A DNA stretch of 64,000 nucleotides from Acidobacteriota bacterium (lineage in GTDB: Bacteria > Acidobacteriota > Terriglobia > Terriglobales > Acidobacteriaceae). A model generated the notes under the pieces. The model was not told where the DNA came from. It worked only from the letters and a program-made list of their open reading frames with translations, and searched no databases. The position numbers were made by a program, and so were the translations under genes. This document shows, one piece after another, positions 34,245 to 44,837 of this stretch. Where the stretch lies: NCBI GenBank assembly GCA_021778845.1, contig JAJYBU010000005.1:82124-146123 (forward strand), in the 5' to 3' direction. Within the stretch, counting starts at the first letter, position 1. Each line of letters opens with the position of its first letter.

Positions 34245-35843
34245 CTATCCCTTTGCGTCAGCACTCCAAATCCCATCCCAAAGTCGCAGGATACGGAGCG
34301 GATTCGCGCTCTGCAACGCTGCCGGAAGTGCTGATTCCGGCAATCCTTGATAAGCTACCGGCCGAGCAAAGCGATAGATCGCCTGGCTTCCTACAGAGGT
34401 GGAACGTCCATCAGACGTCGCCGGATAAGGCCCTCCATGCACCATTGCATGGCAGACTTCCACACCCGTAGGAAAGCCATTGAAGATTACTCGCCCCACT
34501 TTTGTTTCCAAGACCCGCAGCAGTTCCGCATTCTGCTCGATATCCCTCTTCGTACCGAGAATGGTTGCGGTGAGATGGCCCTGGAGCGAATGGGCCACTT
34601 GCAGCATGTCCACAGGCCCATCGCAGTGAACAACCAGCGTGGTAGGCCCAAAAACTTCTTCGGAAAGTGAGGTGTCGTTGAAGAACTCCGCTGCCGTCGC
34701 CTCCAGAAGAACCGACGGCACTGAGAAACCGCTCCCAACAGTCTCCCCTTTGGCTGTTCTCAGCATCTCTCGACATGTCAATGCGCTCTTGTATGCCGAG
34801 GCCATTCCGCCCGTCAGCATCGGGAACGCAGAACTGCTCTCAGTCGCCTTCCTGAGCCGTTCAACGAACGTTCCCGCCAGAGGCTTTGTAACAAAGACAA
34901 GTCCCGGTTTGGTGCAGAATTGACCGCCGCCTAGAGTGAAAGATGCATGCAGACCATCTGCCAACTCCGCACTGCGCTCCTGGAGTGCGCCGGGAAGAAT
35001 AAACACTGGGTTTGTGCTTCCCATCTCTGCGTAGACCGGGATTGGATCAGGCCGAGCGTTGGCAAGGTCCATCAATGCGCGTCCACCACGGAAGGATCCT
35101 GTGAACCCCACGGCGCGAATTCCCGGATGCTGCACAAGCGCCGCGCCCACCTCATATCCCACATCGAAGAGCAGCGAGAACAAGCCCGCAGGCAGACTGC
35201 AAGCCGCAATCGCCGCCACGATAATATGCCCCACCAACTCACTCGTTCCCGGATGCGCCGGATGCGCCTTCACGATCACCGGATTGCCAGCCGCCAGTGC
35301 CGACGCTGTATCGCCGCCCGCCACCGAAAACGCCAGCGGAAAATTGCTCGCACCAAACGCTGCTACTGGTCCGAGTGGCCGCAGCATGGATCGAACGTCC
35401 GGCTTTGGTGGCGTCCGCCCTGGCTCAGCAGTATCAATCCGGGCCATCACCCACGAACCCTCTTCTACAGTGCTCGCGAACAACCGCAATTGACCGCTCG
35501 TGCGCGCCACCTCGCCCGTCAACCGCGGACGGGGCAGCGCCGTTTCACGATGCGCTTGCTCAATCAACACCGCAGCCGCCGCATCGATCCCATCCGCAAT
35601 AGCACGCAGCAGCCTCCCGCGCTCCTTCCCGGAAGACGAGGAAGCCGCTACAAATGCATCCGTCGCCTCAGCCACTGCGCGATCCACGTCCTCAATCGTC
35701 GCAGAGCAAAACCTCGTCTCCAACTGCTGGCCGTGGCTCGGGTCATAACCGTAAAACACTGTTCCGTTACTATCGGCTGAAACTCTCCCCGCAATAAGAG
35801 AACGACCTTGGAGCCTTACGTTTGCTGATACTTCAACACTCAT
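34245..35843 (-). CDS. Alpha-ketoglutaric semialdehyde (2,5-dioxovalerate) dehydrogenase
   Basis: 532 residues from ATG 35843 (AGGAGA about 8 bases upstream). An ALDH-superfamily enzyme of the NADP-dependent alpha-KGSADH branch. It carries FGASNFPLAFSVAGGDTASA in place of the usual cofactor loop, Glu in VYAEMGSTNPV (about 270) and the nucleophile Cys in GGGQFCTKPG (about 308). It oxidises alpha-ketoglutaric semialdehyde to alpha-ketoglutarate, the last step of hydroxyproline, arabinose or uronate oxidation. With the hydroxyproline operon at 48-53 kb it completes that pathway, although L-arabinose oxidation is an alternative source of the same substrate. Confidence 0.9.
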   Translation of the reverse strand: MSVEVSANVRLQGRSLIAGRVSADSNGTVFYGYDPSHGQQLETRFCSATIEDVDRAVAEATDAFVAASSSSGKERGRLLRAIADGIDAAAAVLIEQAHRETALPRPRLTGEVARTSGQLRLFASTVEEGSWVMARIDTAEPGRTPPKPDVRSMLRPLGPVAAFGASNFPLAFSVAGGDTASALAAGNPVIVKAHPAHPGTSELVGHIIVAAIAACSLPAGLFSLLFDVGYEVGAALVQHPGIRAVGFTGSFRGGRALMDLANARPDPIPVYAEMGSTNPVFILPGALQERSAELADGLHASFTLGGGQFCTKPGLVFVTKPLAGTFVERLRKATESSSAFPMLTGGMASAYKSALTCREMLRTAKGETVGSGFSVPSVLLEATAAEFFNDTSLSEEVFGPTTLVVHCDGPVDMLQVAHSLQGHLTATILGTKRDIEQNAELLRVLETKVGRVIFNGFPTGVEVCHAMVHGGPYPATSDGRSTSVGSQAIYRFARPVAYQGLPESALPAALQSANPLRILRLWDGIWSADAKG

Positions 35844-36468
35844 CGATGACGTCTCCTGCAAGATAGACAATGGGCGAGGATCTCTGGAAAGCTCCATGCA
35901 AGCCGCATTGGTGTATTTCAAATTGTATTCCTAAGAACGATTTCATCGATGGGAGCATGTCCTTCTACGCCTCTCCGCACGCTTCTTCGGTCCTTCGCCG
36001 CAATCTGCCGTTCCGCTGTAACATCGTCCCTCCTGAATGCTTGAGTTCATCAATGATCCTATGATTCCCAAGCCGTTTAGCTGAATGAAATCAACCGGAC
36101 GCTGCTTCATCGTTGTCAAATCGTCATTAAACCTCAGGTGAGGCACTGAAAGCACCGAGTTCAAATTTCGCGCTTGGGTACCTATCGCTTCTCAACTTCT
36201 CCCCTACTGTATAAAGCATTCGCAAGCTACTGATTTTGAGTGGTTTATCCATTTGGATCCAGGAGAATGAAATGGCCAGCCTAATCGAGCGGCTTTGCGT
36301 ATTTCTCGAAGGTTTATAAATTCTCAGCAAATGTTTTCTTGACAATGCGGACAATAACGGATACAACTTCCCATACATTCTCAGTGCGTATCGTTTACCG
36401 AGCTGGTTCGGCTTGACCAGCGGACTGTCCAAACGATCCCAAAAAGAGAGCCTGGAGGAACCAAGGAT
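35844..36468. other. Intergenic region with divergent promoters
   Basis: It separates the leftward dehydrogenase gene from the rightward TonB receptor. TGTATT occurs twice at 35912 and 35924 (12-base step), resembling half-sites of the GTATAC palindromes found elsewhere in this locus. GATACAAC and CATACATTC near 36360-36380 may be another pair. GGAGG lies about 12 bases before the receptor ATG. No gene seen; short open frames here have no recognisable content. Confidence 0.5.
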
Positions 36469-39400
36469 ATGAAAAATACAGATCAGGTGATGATGTCGGG
36501 TCGATGGCAGGGCGCAGTCTCTCGCGGATGGTCGATTGCGATATTAGCGTTTTGCTGCCTGCTGATAGCCAGCGATCGTTGCATAGCGCAGGATATGTCT
36601 ACCGGTTCGCTAAACGTAACAGTTGAGGACACACAGGGAGCGTTGATCCCGGGGGCGCAACTCGTGTTGAGGGATCTTGGAACCAGCGATGTGCATAGTG
36701 CGACCAGTCGCACAACTGGTATCTCGGTCATCCCATTTCTCAACCCTGCGACCTACAGTCTCACCGTCAGCAGGCCCGGCTTCAGTACCAGCAAGTTCGA
36801 TAAGATCACGATTCAAACCAATCAGGTCACCAACCTGACGGTAAAGCTCAAGGTGGGCGCAACGAGCGAGACTGTGACAGTGAACGGTGACAACAGCCCC
36901 ATCTTCGACACCACGGGGAATACCCTCTCGACAACCTTGGATATGAAACAGGTACAGGATCTGCCGACTGCCGCACGCGATGTTTTCTCGCTTGCCTTCC
37001 TGGTCCCGGGTGCCGTTGACGACAACTTCAACAACCTACCTGGTGGCGCGGTCGATACGAGTACGAACGGATTCTCGACGATGATCAATCGGAATAAGAG
37101 CGGCGGCTTCGATACCGACGGCCCGAGCACCACCCAGCGTCTCGAGGATACCCAGGAGATGACAGTCGAGACCAGCGAACTAGATGCATCCAAGGGCGGT
37201 ACGTCAGCCATGGACATCGGCTTTCTAACCCGTCGCGGCACAAACAAGTTCCATGGAGAGGTGTTTGAGGACTACCGCAGTGAAGCAATGAATGCCAATG
37301 GGTGGAACAATAATAATGCGGGGCTACCCCGAAATCTGCTGATCATCAATGACTTTGGCGGTGATCTGGCTGGACCACTGCTCAAAGATAAGATCTTCTT
37401 CTTCGCGAGCCTTGGCAACTATCGTCAGCCACAGGAAGCCTTGGTGCAGACATCAATTGCCACCCCACTGGCTCTCTCTGGTATCTATACGTATGCGAAC
37501 GCAACGACCAACGCAATCGAGACAAGAAATGTGCTGCAGACGGGAGCGAGCGCGGGATGCTCGACCTGCACAGCGAACATCAACTCCATCATCGCAACTG
37601 ATCTAGCGAATATTCAGAGCGCGTCCGGGCTGTCTGGCACAAGCATCTCGCCTCTCGATCTGAACCACAACCTGCTGAACTTTGAGAATAAGGGATCGAT
37701 CATCGAACGGTTCCCAACTTTGCGGCTCGACTACAACGTATCGCAGAAGTTTCGGCTGACAGGCGCAGTGAACGAATCGAACTTCTACTACATTAATACG
37801 GGGGCTCCGCCCTATCCTGGCCCGCTGTTCGCCAACCAGGCATTCAGTGACAAAGCCCGAAACTACCAGGTAGTTGCCGGTTTTGACTGGACAATCAAGC
37901 CCACGCTCGTAAGTGCCTTTCGCGTGGGGTATCTATATACAGGCCTTGTGTACAACTCGCAGGGCATCGGCACTCCCACCGCAAGCATGATGCAGCAGGG
38001 CGACCTTGCGTTTGGTTTCGGACTCAACAGCGGGGTTAATGGTTTCGCTCAGCTCAAAGGCGGCTACCTTTATCCTGTGACGAGCATTAAGGATGACAAT
38101 ACGTGGTCGCATGGCTTGCATAACATTTCCTTCGGCGCTTCTGGCGCTACCGAGGTTGACCACTACTACAACAACCAGTTTGTTCCCTATGTAGGCGTGA
38201 GTGCGATTGCGCAAGGCGATCCGGTGCAGACGTCGCTCGATAATTCGGTCGCAGACGGCCCGACTAGTGCAGCTCCGGATGTTGAAGGCCTCTACGCAAC
38301 GCTGACTGGCCGAATGAATTACTACAGCCTCGGCGAGTTCGTAAACATTGCCACGCAGCAGTTTCAACCCGGAGTAACGTTCGATCTGCATGAGCGGCTG
38401 ACGCAGGCAGCGGTATTCGTGCAGGACGCTTGGCGTGCGATGCCCACTCTGACTTTGAACTACGGCCTGCGCTGGGACTTTACAGGTGCATCCAAAGATG
38501 AAACCGGCTACTACACACACCCAACCATCAACGCTCTATGGGGGCCTTCCGGTGTAGGGAACATCTTTCAGCCCGGGGTGTTGACTGGCGACCAGAATCC
38601 GGTCGAGGGTCCGCACGCGGAGGCGTACGCGCCGACCTATGTTCACCCTGAACCCACCGTAGGCTTCGCGTGGAATCCACGCGATGTGAGTTCTATGTGG
38701 GGTAGGCTACTGGGACAAGGTAGGACGGTGATCCGCGGTAGCTTCACACTGAAGAACTATACCGAAGGCGCGCAGAACTTCTGGAGCATAGGCTCGAACA
38801 GTGGCGCAAACTTCAATACTTACTACTATGCAGACCCGGTCGCTCCACAACCTGGTACCACTCCTTCGCCGGGCTTCTACAACGCGGGATCAGTTGTCCT
38901 CGGCGGAGCACTTCCAGCCCTGCAATCCACTTCGCCCTCGCCGTTCCAGCCCATCATTCCTGAGTCCTACCAGACCTTCAGCGGAACGGGCTACACGACC
39001 TTCAACCCTAACATCAAGCAGCCCTATGTTGAATCGTGGTCGTTTGGCATCCAGCGCAAATTAACTTCCAACGACGTTCTCGAAGTCCGCTATGTAGGCA
39101 ACGTGGCGAAGGATCAATGGCTCCTCGAAAACTTCAATGAGGTTAATATCTTTGAAAACGGCTTTTTGAAGGAGTTCCAAGGAGCACAAGCAAACCTCGC
39201 TGCCTCTGGAGGATCGACTTTCCAAGGCGCGAATCCGACGCCGATCATGGACCAGGCTTTCCAGACCTCTGGCCTCGCGGCAAACTACACCAATGGTACG
39301 TTCATCAACTATGTGAAGGAGGGACAAGCTGGTGCCTTCGCCAGTGCGCTGGCTGGGAACTCCACGTATCTCTGCTCGCTGATCGGTGCTAACTTCGGTC

Positions 39401-40335
39401 CGTGCGCAGCGCAGGGAATTCCCGGAAATGGAAGCTATCCCATCAACTTCTTTCAGGAGAACCCATATGCTGCCGGTGCGGGCAATTCGGAGTTGACCAA
39501 CGCTGGCTACTCAAACTACAACGGGCTTCAGGTAGACTTTCGTCAGAACTCCGTGCATGGTCTTCAGTTCGACGCTAATTACACGTACTCGAAGTCGCTA
39601 GGTGTTAGCGTTCAGGGCAGCACGGCACCCGGCTACTATGGCGGACGTAGCAATAGTGCACCCGGTTTTTACACCTTACGCGACAAAGGGCTGAACTACT
39701 TCCCGAGTGCCTTCGATGTTCGCCACGTCTTCCACGCCAGCGGTACATATGACTTTCCATTCGGTCATGGCAGGGCGTTCCTGAATCAGAACCCGATCGC
39801 CAACTCGATCGTAGGTGGTTGGACCCTAGGTGCGATTGTAACGTGGCAGAGCGGCGAACCACATCTGTTCACAGGTGGTACCAGCACCTTCAATGGCAAC
39901 GATTCAGGAATCACACTCACGGGCGTAACCCCGAAGCAATTGCAGCGACAACTGCGGCCGCGAGTTGTGCCCGGCAAGCCCTATGTGAGTCTGTTTGATC
40001 CGAAGTACATCAATCAGAGTAACGGGCAGGCAAACACCGCATATATCAGTCCTGCATCTACGCCAGGCCAGTTCGGTCGGCTGCTCTGGCTTCATGATCC
40101 CAGCAACTTCAATGCAGACCTTTCCCTCACGAAGCTGGTCCCAATTGCGAAATCTATCAATCTGAAGTTCCAGGGAGTGTTTCTGAATGCGTTCAATCAT
40201 GTGGCCTGGGTAGGTATGGATACCGGAGTGCAAGACTATACATTCGGAACGACATCGACGACGTCTGAAAATGCAATACTTAACTCGAGTAACGGGGGAA
40301 GGCAGATCGAGTTGCGCGCGAACGTGATGTTCTAA
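36469..40335 (+). CDS. TonB-dependent receptor with N-terminal carboxypeptidase-regulatory-like domain
   Basis: 1288 residues. Signal peptide about 1-41 (ending RCIAQ). Residues 45-130 form a CarboxypepD_reg-like beta sandwich (SLNVTVEDTQGALIPGAQLV). A plug domain (about 140-260) follows, then a large 22-strand barrel whose last residues are RQIELRANVMF with the C-terminal aromatic. This is the Oar-like receptor class that is very abundant in Acidobacteriota and usually imports glycans or peptides. Its position suggests that it takes up oligosaccharides or glycopeptides produced by the neighbouring enzymes. A strong hairpin terminator follows. Confidence 0.92.
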   Translation: MKNTDQVMMSGRWQGAVSRGWSIAILAFCCLLIASDRCIAQDMSTGSLNVTVEDTQGALIPGAQLVLRDLGTSDVHSATSRTTGISVIPFLNPATYSLTVSRPGFSTSKFDKITIQTNQVTNLTVKLKVGATSETVTVNGDNSPIFDTTGNTLSTTLDMKQVQDLPTAARDVFSLAFLVPGAVDDNFNNLPGGAVDTSTNGFSTMINRNKSGGFDTDGPSTTQRLEDTQEMTVETSELDASKGGTSAMDIGFLTRRGTNKFHGEVFEDYRSEAMNANGWNNNNAGLPRNLLIINDFGGDLAGPLLKDKIFFFASLGNYRQPQEALVQTSIATPLALSGIYTYANATTNAIETRNVLQTGASAGCSTCTANINSIIATDLANIQSASGLSGTSISPLDLNHNLLNFENKGSIIERFPTLRLDYNVSQKFRLTGAVNESNFYYINTGAPPYPGPLFANQAFSDKARNYQVVAGFDWTIKPTLVSAFRVGYLYTGLVYNSQGIGTPTASMMQQGDLAFGFGLNSGVNGFAQLKGGYLYPVTSIKDDNTWSHGLHNISFGASGATEVDHYYNNQFVPYVGVSAIAQGDPVQTSLDNSVADGPTSAAPDVEGLYATLTGRMNYYSLGEFVNIATQQFQPGVTFDLHERLTQAAVFVQDAWRAMPTLTLNYGLRWDFTGASKDETGYYTHPTINALWGPSGVGNIFQPGVLTGDQNPVEGPHAEAYAPTYVHPEPTVGFAWNPRDVSSMWGRLLGQGRTVIRGSFTLKNYTEGAQNFWSIGSNSGANFNTYYYADPVAPQPGTTPSPGFYNAGSVVLGGALPALQSTSPSPFQPIIPESYQTFSGTGYTTFNPNIKQPYVESWSFGIQRKLTSNDVLEVRYVGNVAKDQWLLENFNEVNIFENGFLKEFQGAQANLAASGGSTFQGANPTPIMDQAFQTSGLAANYTNGTFINYVKEGQAGAFASALAGNSTYLCSLIGANFGPCAAQGIPGNGSYPINFFQENPYAAGAGNSELTNAGYSNYNGLQVDFRQNSVHGLQFDANYTYSKSLGVSVQGSTAPGYYGGRSNSAPGFYTLRDKGLNYFPSAFDVRHVFHASGTYDFPFGHGRAFLNQNPIANSIVGGWTLGAIVTWQSGEPHLFTGGTSTFNGNDSGITLTGVTPKQLQRQLRPRVVPGKPYVSLFDPKYINQSNGQANTAYISPASTPGQFGRLLWLHDPSNFNADLSLTKLVPIAKSINLKFQGVFLNAFNHVAWVGMDTGVQDYTFGTTSTTSENAILNSSNGGRQIELRANVMF

Positions 40336-40363
40336 ACGGAAGCATCCAGGACACTACCAACAC

Positions 40364-40403
40364 AACGATGAGTCGCCTGCAAACTAGCAGGCGACTCATC
40401 GTT
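40364..40403. terminator. Strong bidirectional-type hairpin terminator
   Basis: A perfect 17-base stem (left arm ends GTCGCCTGC) with a 6-base loop AAACTA. It sits between the convergent TonB receptor gene and the 783-residue protein gene, followed by TTTAATATTT on the receptor side. Confidence 0.9.
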
Positions 40404-40456
40404 TAATATTTCGATCGAGACAGAAGGATATTACTTTGATGCTCAGTACGACTGCT

Positions 40457-42808
40457 CTATGCAAGTTGAGCGATTGCCTCAAAGCGTCGCTCGCTGCCTG
40501 GTCGTATGATGATCGCATCGTGATGCGGCCCTTCAAATTGCGCTGCGACACCATTGACCGCACAACTGCGGAGCGTACGATCACGCTCTGCGCGGAACGT
40601 AATGTGTACGAAGTCAGGATGACCGCCGCGTTCCGGCAAGGTAATCGTGGCCACCAGCGTTTTAGGATCGCGACGTTCCAATCGATAATCTACACGTCCC
40701 CAGCGTGTCGGTGCGCTTGTGATCTCAATCGGTTTGCCAATCGCTATCCAATCGCGCGGAATCGCCCTTCCAAAGTGCAGACGATCTTCATCGAACTCCT
40801 CAAAGACCAGCATCCAGCGGACCAGCAGCGGAATGGTCTGCTGTGCTGGAATACAAAACAGCGAACCACGGCCTGTGATCCCCGCGACCTCGCCTGCCGT
40901 CCAACTCCCGCGCGAGTGATTGTGATAGCGATGCGCATAGAGAAAAAGGATGTACTCTTCAATGCGGTTCAGTCGCAGCAACGTATGCGCATAGCCATAC
41001 GAGATGAAGCCGAGAATATCGCGGCCATATGGGTTTGGCGGCTCTACGTTCGCTACAACGCCGAGCGTGGTAGCACCGTACGCACGCATACAGTCGATCA
41101 CAGCATTTGCGTCCGCCTCCGGTAGCACATCCGGATGCAGCAACTCGATGTAGCAGCGATGGGCCCATGCCTGTTCGCTTGGATGATCCTTCATTAGCGA
41201 TTCGCGAAAGGTAAGCTTCGCTCCAGGCAGCGGCGTAACATATGCCGGGGTTCGATCGCGCCAGGTGTTTGCCCGCACGCTTTGCACAAGCGTCGCATGT
41301 AGCTGCTCGCTACGACGCATCCATTCTTCAATGAGCGGCTCAGCGCCCGCGAGCTTCATCTTCTTCCATGTAGCCGCGATCGCACGCCAACCGCGCACGG
41401 CGAACGCACTGTTGGCGAAGTACGGCTTATCCCACACAGCCGGATTCGGCATGAGGCAGGAATCAGACTCGCACCAGCCATGCAGGAGGCCATATCCGGC
41501 ATCAGACGAAGGCAGATGCAGACTCTCGTCGTGCAGTCCTGCCAGTAGCGCCGCGGTCGCTTCGATCTTCTCACGATGGCGAAATAGTAATGCTGTGTCG
41601 CCCGTGAGTTGCGCATAGCGAGCCACAAGAAAAAGCGTGAGGCCGAACTGAGCCGTTTCCGGGCCACGCATATTAACCATGCCGACCGCGTTGGTGAAGT
41701 ATGTAAAGTAATTGTCGAAAACCTCGCGTGCCTGTACGAAGCGGCCGCATTCGAGATTTGAATAAAGCGACATCGTGAAGGTATCCTGAAACCCGTCGTA
41801 CTCCGAACCGTAATAGTCACGGTCTACGGCACCATACTTCGGGTACACGCCTCCTGGACGCACTAACTGCTCCTTCACAAACGCATATCGAACCATATCG
41901 GCCCAGCTGGTGTCGGGCAGTGTCATCGACGCAAGATCATGCGTCTGCTGCTCCCAATACTCTGCGAACGCGAGCATGCCGCGATAGAAATCTACAGCCT
42001 TCGGCTCCTGTCTGCGCCGCGTATATTCAGGATAGCTGTAGCCATACTGCACGCTAAGAATCGCCCCGTCGCGTATGTGTGCAGTTCGATGCCACGTCTG
42101 AACGATAAAGCGATCATGCGCGAGGACGTCACCAAATACAACAACCTCGAGGTAATCTCCGCCTTCGCTTGGAATTACCTTGCGCACCCCTGGCATCCAG
42201 CCGCCGATAAGTCCTTCTTGGCGTTGATTCGCATTTTGCAAGTTGAGTTCTTTAAAATATTGCTGCGGATGATACGTGCGGGTGTTGCCTGCGGGAAACA
42301 CAGGCATGGTGTCGCTACACTCACGTGTACCGACGATTGTGTTCCAGTCGGGACGAAAGCCCGGCTGATGTTCTTCGCTGTGGTCAGAATTCATCGGTGG
42401 AGCTGCGCGACGCACCTCGTCCTCGAGAGGATCGCCATGCGCTAGCAGTTTATCGGCGAGTAGATCCGCATCAGCCATGCCAATTTCTTTTAACTCTAGG
42501 CCAAGATGTTGCGGGTCATCGTCGGAGAACGTAGCTTCTGCTGTCTTGCGCAGCACGCGTGCCGTACCCTTCGAGTTGACGTAGGTGAGCACGCCGTCAC
42601 GTACGCGCAAGTCTTCATATACCGTCCAGGCCACCCCATCCTGGGTGAATGATGCAAGCCGCGTATGCCCCTCAATGGACACCACATCGGCAGCGATTAG
42701 CCCGCCGGTCGATGTCATCGAATCTATTGAAGCAACCCGGGCCGCCAGTGTATGCAGAGTCACCGTACTGGCCGTGACACTCTTGATAAAGTCGCGCCTG
42801 TCCATCAT
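40457..42808 (-). CDS. Tat-exported protein with (alpha/alpha)6-like fold, putative glycoside hydrolase
   Basis: 783 residues. Twin-arginine signal MMDRRDFIKSVTAS at the N-terminus. A beta-rich first third (about 30-290) is followed by a helical region (about 300-640) with repeated aromatic/Gly/Asp motifs (YYGSEYDGFQDTF, SDAGYGLLHGWCESDS, then RYHNHSRGSWTAGEVAG). A C-terminal beta domain closes it. This layout is that of six-hairpin glycosidases, but I cannot name a GH family. It starts 40 bases after the DUF885 peptidase stop on the same strand, so they form an operon in the hydroxyproline-glycoprotein locus. Confidence 0.72.
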   Translation of the reverse strand: MMDRRDFIKSVTASTVTLHTLAARVASIDSMTSTGGLIAADVVSIEGHTRLASFTQDGVAWTVYEDLRVRDGVLTYVNSKGTARVLRKTAEATFSDDDPQHLGLELKEIGMADADLLADKLLAHGDPLEDEVRRAAPPMNSDHSEEHQPGFRPDWNTIVGTRECSDTMPVFPAGNTRTYHPQQYFKELNLQNANQRQEGLIGGWMPGVRKVIPSEGGDYLEVVVFGDVLAHDRFIVQTWHRTAHIRDGAILSVQYGYSYPEYTRRRQEPKAVDFYRGMLAFAEYWEQQTHDLASMTLPDTSWADMVRYAFVKEQLVRPGGVYPKYGAVDRDYYGSEYDGFQDTFTMSLYSNLECGRFVQAREVFDNYFTYFTNAVGMVNMRGPETAQFGLTLFLVARYAQLTGDTALLFRHREKIEATAALLAGLHDESLHLPSSDAGYGLLHGWCESDSCLMPNPAVWDKPYFANSAFAVRGWRAIAATWKKMKLAGAEPLIEEWMRRSEQLHATLVQSVRANTWRDRTPAYVTPLPGAKLTFRESLMKDHPSEQAWAHRCYIELLHPDVLPEADANAVIDCMRAYGATTLGVVANVEPPNPYGRDILGFISYGYAHTLLRLNRIEEYILFLYAHRYHNHSRGSWTAGEVAGITGRGSLFCIPAQQTIPLLVRWMLVFEEFDEDRLHFGRAIPRDWIAIGKPIEITSAPTRWGRVDYRLERRDPKTLVATITLPERGGHPDFVHITFRAERDRTLRSCAVNGVAAQFEGPHHDAIIIRPGSERRFEAIAQLA

Positions 42809-42847
42809 GTTTCATCCTTTCGACCTTTTCGTTCGGCGGCACATAGC

Positions 42848-44662
42848 TTACGGATGTATTGGATGATCGCCATAGAATTTCCAAGAGGCATGGAAATCAG
42901 CCGTCAACGTGCCATTCTCCATTTCCGCACGCAGCAGTTCGATGGGCATTGGACCCTCGTGCAAAATGGTGTCATGGAACTGACGATCGGTCATCTTGTG
43001 AGAATCAACAAGTTCATGATGTAGCTGCCGGAACTGCAATGCGCCCATCAGATATGCGCACTGATACAGCGGGCCTACGGAGCCATCGAACGAGCGGCGT
43101 ACTTCCGCAAGGTCATTCTCAGATTCGAAGCCCACATGGTCGATGAGATATTGCACGCACTGCTGCGCTGTCCATTTGCCGAGATGAAAGTTTATGGTGA
43201 AGATCACTCGCGCCGACCTGTGCATGCGCCATACCAGCGCGCCAATTCGCTCTTCAGGTGTCTTGTCGAAACCTTTGTCGTAATACAGCATCTCCCACCA
43301 GAACGCATTGCCTTCTCCCCAGAACGGCGTGTCGAACCGCAGCCGGTATGGACGATAGCGCGCATTCATATAGAACTGCAGAAAGTGGCCGGGGATCATC
43401 TCATGGAAAGCTGTCGCCCGTGCGAACGGGATATTGTTGCCACGCATACTCATCTCGCGCTGCTCATACGTCATGGTGTCGGTCGGGTAAGACACGCTGA
43501 TCTCATCGCCTCCAGTGAAGAACGGATTCACTAATTGACGTTGAGGTGTCATCATCACCATCGTCCACGTCTCGTCTGCGAGTGGCGGTACGGTGACAAG
43601 ATTGTTCTCCTTCGCGAAATTACTGCCTTCCACGACAAGCTTGCGGATGAGTTCGGGCTGCTCTCCGGGGGGCACATGCATCTCCTTCACCTTCTCCACA
43701 GCCGCTTGCCAGTTGTCACCATAGCCCATCTCATGCGAGGCCTTCAGCATCTCCTTCAGACACCAGTCGTACTCGGTTTGCGCAATGGCAATGAGTTCTT
43801 CCGGCGTGTACGAAATCATGTTGTCAGCAAGCTCGTTCGTCAATGCCTGTCGACCCACCGGATCGCCGATGATCGTGGTCTTGTCGTCTGCTTGGATGCC
43901 TACTAACTTCTCCTTTAGAAAGGTGCTGTACTCATCAAGTGCCTTGCTTGCATTTTTGTAAGGCAATGCGTCCCACCACGTGAAGCTCGGATCGTACCCG
44001 TCATACTGGCTGAACCAGTGGCTCAGCGCACGGCTCAGTTGTTGAGTTGCCTGCATTGCGCGGTTCGCCACAACCGGATCAATCTTCGGCAGGCTCGCAG
44101 CTCCGTTCACGTCAGTCTTCCCATCCGGCCCCCGCTTCCTGTTTGCCGCCTGGTCTAGCTCCTTACGCTTCGACTCAATCTGCTTCACTATTGCGCTCAG
44201 TAACTCTGCGTCGTGTTCCGCATTCGGCCGTTGCATCAATCGTTCTTTGTCCAGCATTTCCTCGATGGTGGCAGCGAAAGGGAGCAGCGGTTGCATCTCT
44301 TCGAGCCGGTGTTGTTGAATCTCCATCTGGTGCAAGTCTGAGGTGATCTCGCTCTTCATCAGTAGATAGTCCACTTTGTCCTCCTGCGAGAGACCGTCGA
44401 AGTCAATCGTCGTGAGCATGGAAAGTTCATCGTGATAGAACCGCTCGAAGCGCGCCGTGTGTATAGGGGATAGCCGCAACGGATAGGCTCTCTCTAGGGA
44501 CCTCTCGTCCGCACCGAAGATCTCGATGATGGACGACATGCGGGACTGGGGCTCAGCGGAGGTGTTGTTCATGCTCGCTCTTGTTGAGTTGGTCGGACAA
44601 AGCAGGCAAGTGCTAATGACCAGCATCGAAAGCACTCGGCTGGCTCGATTTGAAATCGGCAT
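42848..44662 (-). CDS. DUF885 family exported metallopeptidase-like protein
   Basis: 604 residues from ATG 44662 (GAGG 6 bases upstream). Signal peptide about 1-30. The zinc-peptidase-like motif HEMIPGH (HExxxGH type) is at about 416-422, within TAFHEMIPGHFLQFYMNARY. The C-terminal half contains GNAFWWEMLYYDKGF, also conserved in DUF885. Members behave as periplasmic dipeptidyl or carboxypeptidases; here cleavage of proline/hydroxyproline-rich peptides is an attractive guess. Divergent from the S9 peptidase gene, with shared palindromic sites in between. Confidence 0.85.
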   Translation of the reverse strand: MPISNRASRVLSMLVISTCLLCPTNSTRASMNNTSAEPQSRMSSIIEIFGADERSLERAYPLRLSPIHTARFERFYHDELSMLTTIDFDGLSQEDKVDYLLMKSEITSDLHQMEIQQHRLEEMQPLLPFAATIEEMLDKERLMQRPNAEHDAELLSAIVKQIESKRKELDQAANRKRGPDGKTDVNGAASLPKIDPVVANRAMQATQQLSRALSHWFSQYDGYDPSFTWWDALPYKNASKALDEYSTFLKEKLVGIQADDKTTIIGDPVGRQALTNELADNMISYTPEELIAIAQTEYDWCLKEMLKASHEMGYGDNWQAAVEKVKEMHVPPGEQPELIRKLVVEGSNFAKENNLVTVPPLADETWTMVMMTPQRQLVNPFFTGGDEISVSYPTDTMTYEQREMSMRGNNIPFARATAFHEMIPGHFLQFYMNARYRPYRLRFDTPFWGEGNAFWWEMLYYDKGFDKTPEERIGALVWRMHRSARVIFTINFHLGKWTAQQCVQYLIDHVGFESENDLAEVRRSFDGSVGPLYQCAYLMGALQFRQLHHELVDSHKMTDRQFHDTILHEGPMPIELLRAEMENGTLTADFHASWKFYGDHPIHP

Positions 44663-44768
44663 AGATCGCCTCACGGGGTTGGGAGATTAGGGTGCCAGCC
44701 CCAAGCAATGATTTGTAGTCCATCGCATTGAGACATCAATGAAATCGTTATATCGCAAGAATATTTAA

Positions 44769-44794
44769 TTGTATACAAAGTTGTATGTGTATAC
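44769..44794. promoter_or_regulatory. Paired GTATAC-centred palindromes between divergent peptidase genes
   Basis: TTGTATACAA (44769-44778, perfect palindrome) and a second GTATAC at 44789-44794, with centres 18 bases apart. The first fits the T-N-G-T/A-C-N-A pattern of GntR/FadR-subfamily operators. Confidence 0.6.
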
Positions 44795-44837
44795 TTTTGC
44801 CAGCAGTAATTTCACAGTGCGTGGAGCCGCGTGTTCT